Under the pieces are notes generated by a model, which saw nothing but the letters and a program-made list of their open reading frames with translations, did no database searches and was not told the origin of the DNA. A program made the position numbers and the translations under genes. Shown here in pieces: positions 22,758-30,688 of a DNA stretch of 64,000 nt. The stretch comes from Thiothrix fructosivorans (GTDB taxonomy: Bacteria; Pseudomonadota; Gammaproteobacteria; Thiotrichales; Thiotrichaceae), in contig NZ_JAFMPM010000005.1 of assembly GCF_017349355.1 (NCBI RefSeq), positions 186,001 to 250,000 of the forward strand. Direction: 5' to 3'. The stretch's first letter is position 1, and every line of letters begins with the position of its first letter.

Positions 22758-23822
22758 TTACATTCGGTCAAATAACAGGGATGCGGCGGCATCCACACTT
22801 CCGCCTGAAGCACGCAATGCTTTCTTAGCTGCGAGGGTCGTTAGGCGTTGTTTGTCAGCGTTCGTCTGGCGGCTGCCGGGTTTCAATACGGGGGTTGTCA
22901 GCTTTTTCTTGATCTTGTCCGTAACAGTGGAAGCCGCCGCAGAAGATTTGCGGTAGGCCATCGCGTCACGGACTAGCAGGATATGCCGGTGGTCGATGAG
23001 GTCATTCACCTCTGCATCGTTGAACCCGGATTCCTTCAGGAAACCCATAAGTTCCGAGGATTCAGCTTGGGCAACTTTTGGGTCTTTCCATGTAGGAATC
23101 TTGTCAACAAGCGCCTGAAACTCACCAACCAATCGCTTACCGTAGTTCGCATCAGACTCAGCCTTTGCTTGGGCTTGCTGTTGCTGAACCATTACTTGCA
23201 GGTTGGCAGTAATTCCATCAATCGCTTGTCCGCGTTGTTGAAAATCGTACTGGAGAGCTGCGTACTCAGCCGGGTTGCCCTGCCGTAGCGCGTTCCAGTT
23301 GATGCTTTGGTATTCGTCATTGAGTTGCTTACTCAGTAGACCTACCACAGCCTCAGCTTGTTGGGTGCGTTCCGTCAGTAACTGTTTGGCTGCTGCTGCC
23401 TCTTGTTCAAAGGCTTTGCGCTGCTCTGCCAGTTCCATTGACCGTTTGTTGACGTGGCCTTCTAGCTGGTAGCTTTTAAGCAGGTCTGCGAGGCTTGTTT
23501 GGCCTTCCTGCCCGTCGATCTTGGTCTTGAATGCCAGCTTGCCGTCATCGCTGATCAGCACACTGGAAGAATCAAGGCCAAACATAGAGGCTAGGGTTTC
23601 GGCATCAAGCTCGACCTGTTCAGCATCGGCATCGGTGGATTCGTCTGGTTGGTCGGGTTCAGGTGGGTCTTGTGTGTCCAGTGGGCTTGCTTGGTCAGCT
23701 TCTGGCGGCGTGGCCTCTGCTGGCGGCGTGGAACTGGTTGATTGGGCATCACCTGAAAGTCGGGATTCGATACGGGATTCGATACTTTCAGCGCCCGCTG
23801 ATGGGGTAGCGTCGATAGTCAT
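22758..23822 (-). CDS. Capsid scaffolding protein
   Basis: 354 aa. The N-terminal 100 residues are acidic and Pro/Ser-rich (PPEPDQPDESTDADAEQVEL). A long helical Gln/Ala-rich coiled coil (AEQRKAFEQEAAAAKQLLTE, QVMVQQQQAQAKAES) and a basic C-terminus follow. This composition and the position between portal and capsid are typical of podoviral scaffolds, which guide assembly and leave the head. Confidence 0.75.
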   Translation of the reverse strand: MTIDATPSAGAESIESRIESRLSGDAQSTSSTPPAEATPPEADQASPLDTQDPPEPDQPDESTDADAEQVELDAETLASMFGLDSSSVLISDDGKLAFKTKIDGQEGQTSLADLLKSYQLEGHVNKRSMELAEQRKAFEQEAAAAKQLLTERTQQAEAVVGLLSKQLNDEYQSINWNALRQGNPAEYAALQYDFQQRGQAIDGITANLQVMVQQQQAQAKAESDANYGKRLVGEFQALVDKIPTWKDPKVAQAESSELMGFLKESGFNDAEVNDLIDHRHILLVRDAMAYRKSSAAASTVTDKIKKKLTTPVLKPGSRQTNADKQRLTTLAAKKALRASGGSVDAAASLLFDRM

Positions 23823-23825
23823 AAC

Positions 23826-24095
23826 TTATACATTTCCAGATAGTTGGTCAAGTTGAATGGTCGCCATTTGCCCGGTCTGGGCAACGGTTTCAAGGTATTG
23901 GCGGAACTTGTCACCAGCCAGCAGTAGGAATGCAATTTGCTGGCAGGCAGTGGGGTCTGAGGCCAGTGTCCGTAACTGGCGGGTGAGGTCATCTTCCCAT
24001 TGCGCACAGGCAGCTTTCCACGCTGGGTTGGTCAGGATGCTTTGCGCGTAGCTGCCTTGCGCTGCCTCTTCGTACAACGCGGATGTGTCACTCAT
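23826..24095 (-). CDS. Small protein between portal and scaffold (89 aa)
   Basis: Helical protein (SALYEEAAQGSYAQSILTNP, ACQQIAFLLLAGDKFRQYLE). It starts in ATGA overlap with the portal stop and ends three bases before the scaffold. Small genes in this place occur in SU10-like phages; function unknown. Confidence 0.55.
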   Translation of the reverse strand: MSDTSALYEEAAQGSYAQSILTNPAWKAACAQWEDDLTRQLRTLASDPTACQQIAFLLLAGDKFRQYLETVAQTGQMATIQLDQLSGNV

Positions 24096-26188
24096 TGATA
24101 GAACTCCTGCATATTGTTATTCAACTCACTACCCATACCCGGTTGTCCGAGGTCGATAACGAATCCTTTGGTGAGTGCATCGACTTCCATTTTGGCAATC
24201 TCAATAGCCTCACGGCTGCTGATCTGACGGTCATCAATGGCCTGCTCTCGTAGCTTCAGTTGCAGCTCCTGCGCCCGTAGCTTCAATTCAGCCTGTTTAA
24301 GCTGGTTGTCTGCTGCGTTCTTCTGCATCTGTAGCTGGGTACGCATCTGCTCAATTTGCCGTTGCGCCTTGATCGCTTCCATCTGTGGATCGGGCTGCGG
24401 CGGTTGCTCTGCCAGCTTCTGCTGGTATGCAACGACCTGTGGTGATTCAGGGTTCAGGAAGTATTTGTCGGCTGACACGTCGCTGTACCGGGCAAAGTCT
24501 TCGATGGTTTTGTACAGGGTTTTGTCATCCACCAAGATGTTTGCTTTGCCACCAGCCAACAGCTTCTCTTGCAACGCCATGACTTGTTGGATGCTGACTT
24601 GCTTGCGCATCCGGTCGCCTGCACCCAACCCGACTTTAACGGTGGTGTTAATGCGGGTCTTCCAGTCTGACGGGTTTACAGGAACCCACTTACCCCGGAG
24701 TTTCACGACCTTCTGCTTGTCCTGATGCTTCATCAGCAGCTCACGCACCAGCAGGATCATCTCTTTCACCCCGGTTTCAGCAATCGTGCGGATGACCATG
24801 CCAACCAGCAGTTCCTTGGCGGACATTACCCGCTCCATCGCATGAGCCGTATCATTAGCGACGTTCATCATCTGCGAGGCTGTACCGGGGCCAACACCAG
24901 ACCGCTCTTCACGCTCTTGGTCAAGGTACGACAGCATCTGGAAGGACTGTGGTGGAAGGGCTGAGGTAGGGATGGGTGACATCGCCTCCCCGTAGGTAGT
25001 TTGCCCGCGTACAATACCGCCCGGTCTATTCGTCATCAGGTCACGGAGGTTGACACCGGCTGCTGTGTTAACGTAGGTACGCTGGTTGTTCAGCAGGTAG
25101 AGGTTATCCAGCAACTGACGTTTCAGGGCAGTCTTTTCGTCCTGAATCTGTCTGATACGGTCGAAGAATGACAGCCCGTTGTGGACGTGAGGTTGGAAGA
25201 TAGCCGTGGCTGCTGCGAACGGGATACTGTCTACTGCATCGTTGGACAGGATAGCGTCACCTGCGTAGATGATCTGACGAAGTTCAGCAATGCCGTCACC
25301 ATCGCAATCCATCAAGATGTAGCACTCATGTACCCGGATAAGGCGCATGGACGCATCGCCCATATCAGCCGAATCCAGCCAAGGGTCAAGAGGTTCCCGT
25401 GAATTCTGTTCAGTGGTGGCGACTACTTCGGTTGTCGGTAGCCCATCAACAATGGCCTTGTCGTAGCCTTGCGCGATCAGGTCGCTGGCAGGCACATCAC
25501 GGACATGGGCAACGAACCGGCAGTCTGCCAAGCTGACAGATTTATGCCCACGGGCAATACGCAATTCTTCAGGTGGTACAGGGTCGATCTGGACTTTACC
25601 GGGTACAGCTTCCCGCATGACCACGACATCCGCCACCGTGATGCCGAGGTTCACATCAAGGCGTTCAGTCAGTTCGGTGATTTCAACGGCAGGGTCATCC
25701 AGCAGCTTCACCAAGTCATCTGTGGTTAGCCCTTCATACTCTTCCCGCTCTGGCTTTGCATCCTGCCAGTACACCTTCACGTAGCCGTTCTTCTGTAGGA
25801 GGCAGTCAGAGATCAGGCTGGTGAAGACAACAAACGAATCATTGTCCTTCATGACAGCGTGATTGCAGTAATCAGACTCTTGCTCAGCTTGAGCTACGTC
25901 CTCCTCCCCTACAGGGTCGAAGCGCACGATCTTGTCTGATGTCAGGAAGGTCTGAATAACCTGTGGTTTCAGCCACTCAATAACATCCGCCACGTCAGCA
26001 GAAATGACCTGCGACCGACCCTTGAGTTCGTCACCACGGGGTTCGCACAGGTAGTATTTCATCGCCTCAGCGCGGTTGGTGGTTAGCTCACTGCCATCCA
26101 CCCCGATAGCATGTTCCAGCTCCCGGTCGATGATGGCCTTGATCTGGGCATCTGTCTTCATGGTCTTAGGCATACGCGGAATTCTCAT
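24092..26188 (-). CDS. Portal protein (SU10/P22-like)
   Basis: 698 aa. It shows EAMKYYLCEPRGDELKGRSQ, then DVIEWLKPQVIQTFLTSDKI near the N-terminus, a central wing/stem (QDEKTALKRQLLDNLYLLNN, YLDQEREERSGVGPGTASQM) and a long C-terminal Gln-rich helix (IEQMRTQLQMQKNAADNQLK), the barrel of large portals. It overlaps the terminase end by 23 bases. Starts further in (26173, 26161) are possible. Forms the dodecameric DNA gate. Confidence 0.8.
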   Translation of the reverse strand: MRIPRMPKTMKTDAQIKAIIDRELEHAIGVDGSELTTNRAEAMKYYLCEPRGDELKGRSQVISADVADVIEWLKPQVIQTFLTSDKIVRFDPVGEEDVAQAEQESDYCNHAVMKDNDSFVVFTSLISDCLLQKNGYVKVYWQDAKPEREEYEGLTTDDLVKLLDDPAVEITELTERLDVNLGITVADVVVMREAVPGKVQIDPVPPEELRIARGHKSVSLADCRFVAHVRDVPASDLIAQGYDKAIVDGLPTTEVVATTEQNSREPLDPWLDSADMGDASMRLIRVHECYILMDCDGDGIAELRQIIYAGDAILSNDAVDSIPFAAATAIFQPHVHNGLSFFDRIRQIQDEKTALKRQLLDNLYLLNNQRTYVNTAAGVNLRDLMTNRPGGIVRGQTTYGEAMSPIPTSALPPQSFQMLSYLDQEREERSGVGPGTASQMMNVANDTAHAMERVMSAKELLVGMVIRTIAETGVKEMILLVRELLMKHQDKQKVVKLRGKWVPVNPSDWKTRINTTVKVGLGAGDRMRKQVSIQQVMALQEKLLAGGKANILVDDKTLYKTIEDFARYSDVSADKYFLNPESPQVVAYQQKLAEQPPQPDPQMEAIKAQRQIEQMRTQLQMQKNAADNQLKQAELKLRAQELQLKLREQAIDDRQISSREAIEIAKMEVDALTKGFVIDLGQPGMGSELNNNMQEFYQ

Positions 26189-27518
26189 ATTTGAGTGGCA
26201 TGTTCATCTCCTCAGCATTGTTTTCGATACGGGGCCACAACCTAGAAACCTGATAACCAATGGCTGTGGTGATGTGCTGGTACTTGTTGCTCTGGTCTTC
26301 CTGAAATGTGGAACCTTCCTTCACCTGCACTGTTGAAAGCCCCTTGTCACACCAAGGCGCTGTAGCAGGATTCACAAACAGGCTAACCGCCCCGTCAGCG
26401 GCAAGAATCTTGGCACGTACAGCGTTCTGCCTGTTCTTGATGCTGGGGTGCGCCAGTGCTACACGACGCTCCACCTTCCAATGGTTCGCCCGCAGCACTT
26501 GTTCAATTTGGTCATAGTCGGAGGCGTGACCATGCTTTTCACCCGCCCGTCCTGCTGGGTCGCCGTATAGGAATACATGCTTGTTCTGGTGGGTTTTGAA
26601 TTTCTCCACGAACTCCTGTGCCGACTGTTTGGATACAGCACTGGTCAGCACGATCTCATCAACGATGTACATCTTCTCGTCACGGACAATGGATACGCAG
26701 GATGACAACGGTGTAAAGTTTTGGTCGTGTGACCAATGCAGTTGCTCATGGGGCAGGAAGTATTCCCCGGTGTGGTTGGCAGAACCGTAGTCCTCGTAGA
26801 TGCGACCCGATGTGGTTTCAAAGCTGGCCTCGTATTCCTGCCGGAACTCCTTGGATGACATGGTGCGCTTGGCGGCGGCAATCACGTCATCTGGCAGAAT
26901 CTCGGCTGATTTCCAGTGGTACAAGCCATAATCAGGGTCTTGCCCGGACTTGGCGTACTGGGCAATGTCGTAGTAATGGTTTAGCCCTTCCGGTACACCC
27001 AGCAGCCAACACCATGCCCGGTAATCAGGATCACGCGGGTCTACTGTGTTGAGCGCAGGAAGGATATTCAGCTTCCACGCATCTGCCTTGATGTCAGCAA
27101 ACTCATCAATGCCGCCACCCTTCCACGGGATACCTTCAATACGTTCTGGCTTGTCCAAACCCAGCACATGAATCTCTGACCCATTGGGTAGGTAGATTTG
27201 CAGTTCCGACTCGGACGGCTTGCGGGCATGGGTACTGGAAAACGACATCAACTTGAGGTCTGACCAGAATATTTTCTTGGCTTGCTGATAGGTAGGAGCG
27301 CCAGCGAAGTACATTCCCGGCACACGCATTGATTCTTTCACCAGAAACCGTTTGAACCGTTCGGTTTTACCAGAGCGACGACCAGCAGGAACAACGGGAA
27401 ACCGGATACCACTATGAACAGCACGGATAAGACGCAATTGCACGGGAAGTGGGATTAGGTCATACCAGCGTTCCCGCTCACGGCGCAACTTCATCGGGAT
27501 GTTTGCTGGCAGGCTCAA
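26166..27518 (-). CDS. Terminase large subunit
   Basis: 450 aa. The ATPase domain has Walker A AGRRSGKT (about residues 45-52), a coupling region and Walker B GIDEFAD (about 136-142). The C-terminal nuclease domain shows YGDPAGR and later acidic positions. It packages DNA into the prohead with the small subunit upstream, with which it overlaps by four bases. Confidence 0.88.
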   Translation of the reverse strand: MSLPANIPMKLRRERERWYDLIPLPVQLRLIRAVHSGIRFPVVPAGRRSGKTERFKRFLVKESMRVPGMYFAGAPTYQQAKKIFWSDLKLMSFSSTHARKPSESELQIYLPNGSEIHVLGLDKPERIEGIPWKGGGIDEFADIKADAWKLNILPALNTVDPRDPDYRAWCWLLGVPEGLNHYYDIAQYAKSGQDPDYGLYHWKSAEILPDDVIAAAKRTMSSKEFRQEYEASFETTSGRIYEDYGSANHTGEYFLPHEQLHWSHDQNFTPLSSCVSIVRDEKMYIVDEIVLTSAVSKQSAQEFVEKFKTHQNKHVFLYGDPAGRAGEKHGHASDYDQIEQVLRANHWKVERRVALAHPSIKNRQNAVRAKILAADGAVSLFVNPATAPWCDKGLSTVQVKEGSTFQEDQSNKYQHITTAIGYQVSRLWPRIENNAEEMNMPLKYENSAYA

Positions 27519-28027
27519 TCAGGCATCCCCCCGATCAGTTGCCCAAGCACATCAGCCAGATCACTGGTGGAGCCTTTCGGTTCACCATAAGCCTGTACAT
27601 CAACATGTCGCCCAAGCAGTTCAAGGTTTCTAAGTTTGTCAGGCCACTTAACCTTCTTCAGGATGGCAATGTTGTCACCACTGCCGACTGTTGTGATCTC
27701 AATGCCAGAGATAGTCTTCCGCCAGACTTTGGGCCATGACTTGATAGGCAGCAGATCACCAGAGTCATTAAGGATGTCAGCAACGTCCATTTCATCAATT
27801 TCAGCGTGACGTTGCAGCACACGTTGGGCTGTATATCCAACCTGCTCAGCGCGTTTCTGCTTGGCTGCTGAAACAGCGGCCTGAATATCTACATTTACCA
27901 GTAAACGCGAAGCTGTCTTATTTGCAGTCCTTGCGCTGTACCCGGCACGGATTGCGGCCTGTGTTGCGTTAAGGTCTACCAGATATTCACGGACGAATGC
28001 GGCCTGTTTGTCTGTGAATCCAGACAT
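27515..28027 (-). CDS. Terminase small subunit (Terminase_2 family)
   Basis: 170 aa. The N-terminus (FTDKQAAFVREYLVDLNATQ, AAIRAGYSARTANKTASRLL) is the DNA-binding helical domain of Terminase_2 proteins. A coiled-coil oligomerisation part follows, then a C-terminal segment (DKLRNLELLGRHVDV). GGGGAGGTG precedes ATG 28027 and is fused to the right arm of palindrome copy 5, so protein or RNA structure there could control its translation. Confidence 0.85.
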   Translation of the reverse strand: MSGFTDKQAAFVREYLVDLNATQAAIRAGYSARTANKTASRLLVNVDIQAAVSAAKQKRAEQVGYTAQRVLQRHAEIDEMDVADILNDSGDLLPIKSWPKVWRKTISGIEITTVGSGDNIAILKKVKWPDKLRNLELLGRHVDVQAYGEPKGSTSDLADVLGQLIGGMPD

Positions 28028-28036
28028 GAAACACCT

Positions 28037-28057
28037 CCCCTTTATTCAATGAAGGGG
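28037..28057. repeat. Dispersed palindrome, copy 5 (CCCCTTTATTCAATGAAGGGG)
   Basis: A 21-base palindrome with one mismatched pair. On the minus strand it abuts and partly contains the ribosome site of the small terminase gene. Confidence 0.65.
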
Positions 28058-28366
28058 TCAATGAAAATAGTAACGGCATCCCACTCCGGCCATCACGGAG
28101 TTAAGCCCAATATCATGGCCGTAACGAGCAAGGCTCAAGTGCGAGACACCAGCGTAGGCATAGCAAGGCTTCCAATCGTACCCGGCAGATACAGTCACCT
28201 GACCCACATCTTGGTACGTCTTGCTACCAGCACGGAAAACCCAATCAGATGCCTCCGCAATGCCATGCTGCAAATTCCCATCTGCTTGAATGAATGGCTT
28301 GCCTTGGGTTGTGCATCCTACTGACAGCAAGGCAACTGTCAGCAAGCTCATCACAGCTCTTAACAT
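28058..28366 (-). CDS. Small phage lipoprotein (102 aa)
   Basis: ATG at 28366 lies in a TAATG junction with the holin stop; a GTG 15 bases upstream is the alternative. Signal peptide with lipobox LLSVGC (Cys18). The mature part is strand-rich and ends GVSHLSLARYGHDIGLNSVM, then GVGCRYYF, a pattern seen at the end of small outer-membrane barrels. Its place in the lysis cassette suggests a spanin-like or host-surface-modifying role; neither is shown. Confidence 0.6.
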   Translation of the reverse strand: MLRAVMSLLTVALLSVGCTTQGKPFIQADGNLQHGIAEASDWVFRAGSKTYQDVGQVTVSAGYDWKPCYAYAGVSHLSLARYGHDIGLNSVMAGVGCRYYFH

Positions 28367-28674
28367 TACCGATCCATCCACTTGCTAACGAGGTGGATAA
28401 TAGCGCCACGACCGATACTGGACAGCAGGGCTGATATACCGACTGCGATCTCTAAGGTTATATCCGGCACAAACCAGCGCAATGCAGAGAACGCACCAAC
28501 GGTGAATGCACCATTCAACAGCGCAGCGGCTGCGATCTGTCTCAGGCTGCGGGTTGATTCCTTAGCTGATAGCTCCAGTAGAAAACCAATAACCGTCCCC
28601 ATGAAGGCAATACCAATAAGGGTGTAAAGACTTCTTTCATCGTTATCCATCGTGTTTATCTTCTTTGTATTCAC
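28366..28674 (-). CDS. Putative holin
   Basis: 102 aa with a charged N-terminus and three hydrophobic segments (LYTLIGIAFMGTVIGFLLEL, IAAAALLNGAFTVGAFSALR, ITLEIAVGISALLSSIGRGA). Size, topology and position after the endolysin match phage holins, which form the membrane lesion at lysis. Confidence 0.7.
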   Translation of the reverse strand: MNTKKINTMDNDERSLYTLIGIAFMGTVIGFLLELSAKESTRSLRQIAAAALLNGAFTVGAFSALRWFVPDITLEIAVGISALLSSIGRGAIIHLVSKWMDR

Positions 28675-28686
28675 AACGATGCCTCC

Positions 28687-28899
28687 TTACCCGGTGTCCC
28701 CTGAGACACCAAAAGCATCATCAATAACCGCCTTCAGCGCATCGCGTTCAGCAGCGTAAGCATCCATCCTCTGCTGGTGCAGGTCTTGGATTTGGGTGAA
28801 CTGGTCTTCAGCTTCCTTCATGAGTCCAGCAAAGCGGGTATCAATTTCTGACTTCAACAGTCCTGCCTGCTGACCCGCGAATTCTTGTAAAAGTGTCAT
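28687..28899 (-). CDS. Coiled-coil protein in the lysis cassette (70 aa)
   Basis: A single long charged helix (LKSEIDTRFAGLMKEAEDQF, TQIQDLHQQRMDAYAAERDA) without a membrane segment. It resembles the periplasmic helix of Rz-type spanins but lacks the anchor, so it is more likely a cytoplasmic accessory. It lies between endolysin and holin. No family recognised. Confidence 0.5.
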   Translation of the reverse strand: MTLLQEFAGQQAGLLKSEIDTRFAGLMKEAEDQFTQIQDLHQQRMDAYAAERDALKAVIDDAFGVSGDTG

Positions 28900-28908
28900 T
28901 GAGTGTCC

Positions 28909-29892
28909 CTACCTGATGAAGCCATTGATGAATGTTGTTGCCTTGGCGCGTCCCCACAATGCACCCCCGCCCATCACCGCGATGATGCCGCCGTATAGCC
29001 AGTCCTTTGCCTCTGAGGGGATTTCAATGCCGAAGTGCTGTGATACTGAGGTGGCGATCACAGACACGAACCCAGCGGCGACAAAGCCCGTTACGGACGA
29101 TTTCACCAGCGGCTTCTGGTTAAGCTCCTTGTAGGCTTCTGCTTGGCGCTCTTTACGCTTCTCTGCTACCCACGCATAGTATTCAGCCGGGAGTTCTGGC
29201 AGGTCGTCATTGACGCTGTACTTGGGGTGATTTGAGAAGTCAGGCTCAGTGATAACCACGGGTTCATCAGAAGCGCCTTGCAGGGGAGGATGGTTTGGCA
29301 TGATTGGCTCACTCACATAGGCGTTGGTCAGTGCATCAAAGAAGGTGGCGTAGTACCCGGCCACCAGTTCACCGCGATTGGCAACGCCAGCCGCCGTGGT
29401 TTTCTTGTCACTGTAGGTCTTGTCACCATTGATGATGTTGCGGGCATCGAATACACCCTTGGCGCTGGTGAAATCGAAGTCAGACAGTTTGTGCTTGCGA
29501 AACAGGCCATCGCGCATACCGATCAGGAGTATCTTGGCGGCGTACACGGGGTTCAGCGCAAGGCTGTAATTGGTGGCGAGCGGGATGTTTAGGATGCGCC
29601 CGAACTTCGCGTAGTTGGTATGCCACGTAATCTGTACGAACGCACGACCGTAGGCGTTACCATAAGGCTTTCCCGCGCCCCTGCCATACTCCTCAATGGG
29701 TTCCATCCTGCCGTCAGTCTCGTGGTACGTGACGGCAAGAGCATAGGAAAGGTGTTGTAGGTCATCCCCGTATTCGCCAGTCTCCCACTCATTCAGAATG
29801 GCATTCACCCCATCAACAGCCGCTTGAGGAATTCCACGCAGGAACAGGCGCTTATACCGTAAGGCATTGTAAAAGGCTTTGCGGTCAATCAT
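28909..29892 (-). CDS. Endolysin (GH19-like) with C-terminal membrane segments
   Basis: 327 aa from ATG 29892. Residues about 1-190 are a GH19 chitinase/lysozyme-like domain with YALAVTYHETDGRMEPIEEY (catalytic Glu in HET) and GRAFVQITWHTNYAKFGRIL. A charged linker (about 200-260) leads to two hydrophobic segments (SVTGFVAAGFVSVIATSVSQ and WLYGGIIAVMGGGALWG). A membrane-tethered murein hydrolase at the C-terminus is unusual alongside a separate holin. First gene after the late terminator. Confidence 0.75.
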   Translation of the reverse strand: MIDRKAFYNALRYKRLFLRGIPQAAVDGVNAILNEWETGEYGDDLQHLSYALAVTYHETDGRMEPIEEYGRGAGKPYGNAYGRAFVQITWHTNYAKFGRILNIPLATNYSLALNPVYAAKILLIGMRDGLFRKHKLSDFDFTSAKGVFDARNIINGDKTYSDKKTTAAGVANRGELVAGYYATFFDALTNAYVSEPIMPNHPPLQGASDEPVVITEPDFSNHPKYSVNDDLPELPAEYYAWVAEKRKERQAEAYKELNQKPLVKSSVTGFVAAGFVSVIATSVSQHFGIEIPSEAKDWLYGGIIAVMGGGALWGRAKATTFINGFIR

Positions 29893-29908
29893 TGGTTCCA
29901 CCAGAAAC

Positions 29909-29940
29909 GCAAAAGGCCAGCTTGTTACGGCTGGCCTTTG
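29909..29940 (-). terminator. Terminator at the head of the late operon (tR'-like)
   Basis: AAAGGCCAGC and GCTGGCCTTT make a perfect ten-base stem with an eight-base loop. On the minus strand it ends in TTTTGCG. It lies 60-80 bases downstream of the late promoter and before the endolysin, where a Q-type antiterminator would act. Confidence 0.7.
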
Positions 29941-29999
29941 AAGTGTCTTATCAATTTGCAGGAAAACTAAGTTCAGGGATTATTTTGAGATTAGCGATA

Positions 30000-30028
30000 A
30001 GTGTACTGATTAGGGGTACATCAGTCAA
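30000..30028 (-). promoter_or_regulatory. Late promoter (pR'-like)
   Basis: On the minus strand, TTGACT (30028-30023), a 17-base spacer and TACACT (30005-30000). It faces the lysis and head genes and is followed at once by an intrinsic terminator. Confidence 0.7.
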
Positions 30029-30050
30029 TCTATCGCAAAAAATTTATCTA

Positions 30051-30473
30051 TTAAAAACAACACTGTATAGACTCTGTACTAGATTTCACTTGAACTTTGA
30101 TGCCCACCAATGCCTGCCTTGCGCGTTTCCTAGCCTTCTTCTCAGTGTTGGTGATGGAATGGCTGCGGTAGGCGTAATACGCTTTCAACGCTTCCTGCTG
30201 TCTGTAGGTACAGCGTTCCATGATTTCCCCGTGCATTGCCTCTGCATCATCCTCATCAACAGGGTCGTCATGTTCTGTGTATCCACCCTTGGCAGGCTTC
30301 GGCGCGAACTGCATGAGTGATGCGGATGGTGAACGGGTGATTTGCCCGGTGGCTCTCCCGATCTCCACGGTGTTGTACTTAAACCACCAGCGTCCCCAGT
30401 TCCACAGGCGGGGTTCAATGCCTGACTGCATGTGTTGCTCAAGATGGCTGGCGATTATTGACAGGTAATTCAT
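30051..30473 (-). CDS. Q-like late antitermination/regulatory protein
   Basis: 140 aa from ATG 30473, which has TTGGAG five bases upstream; a longer start lacks this. The N-terminus is WNWGRWWFKYNTVEIG. The C-terminal half (MERCTYRQQEALKAYYAYRS, then NTEKKARKRARQALVG) resembles the sigma region-4-like helix-turn-helix of phage antitermination (Q/ArpU-like) proteins. It is followed by a strong promoter and then a terminator before the late genes, the layout of lambdoid Q. Family identity is moderately sure. Confidence 0.65.
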   Translation of the reverse strand: MNYLSIIASHLEQHMQSGIEPRLWNWGRWWFKYNTVEIGRATGQITRSPSASLMQFAPKPAKGGYTEHDDPVDEDDAEAMHGEIMERCTYRQQEALKAYYAYRSHSITNTEKKARKRARQALVGIKVQVKSSTESIQCCF

Positions 30474-30497
30474 TGTGTCTCCAATTCGGTGTGGCAA

Positions 30498-30688
30498 TTC
30501 TGAAGTGTTCCGCCGTATATCCGAAAAACGCTGTGATGGCTATCACATTAGACCTAACATCAACATTGGCCGAGTGCGTTGAAAATACGCAACTAACGGT
30601 GGTTTTTGGGGTGTTTTCGGTACTTGTTACGGTATCAGTAATTATACCGCCAAGGCTTATTTAATATAAACAAATACTTGGAGTTAAA
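30498..30688. other. Junction region between phage element and chromosome
   Basis: 190 bases without a gene between the minus-strand phage gene and the plus-strand glycosyltransferase. It is AT-rich towards 30650. No tRNA gene and no obvious integrase site; the other end of the element is outside the window, so an attachment core could not be identified. Confidence 0.4.

Noticed and set aside
30498-30688. Attachment site at the phage/chromosome junction
   Set aside because: No tRNA gene, integrase or second copy in the window to define a core.
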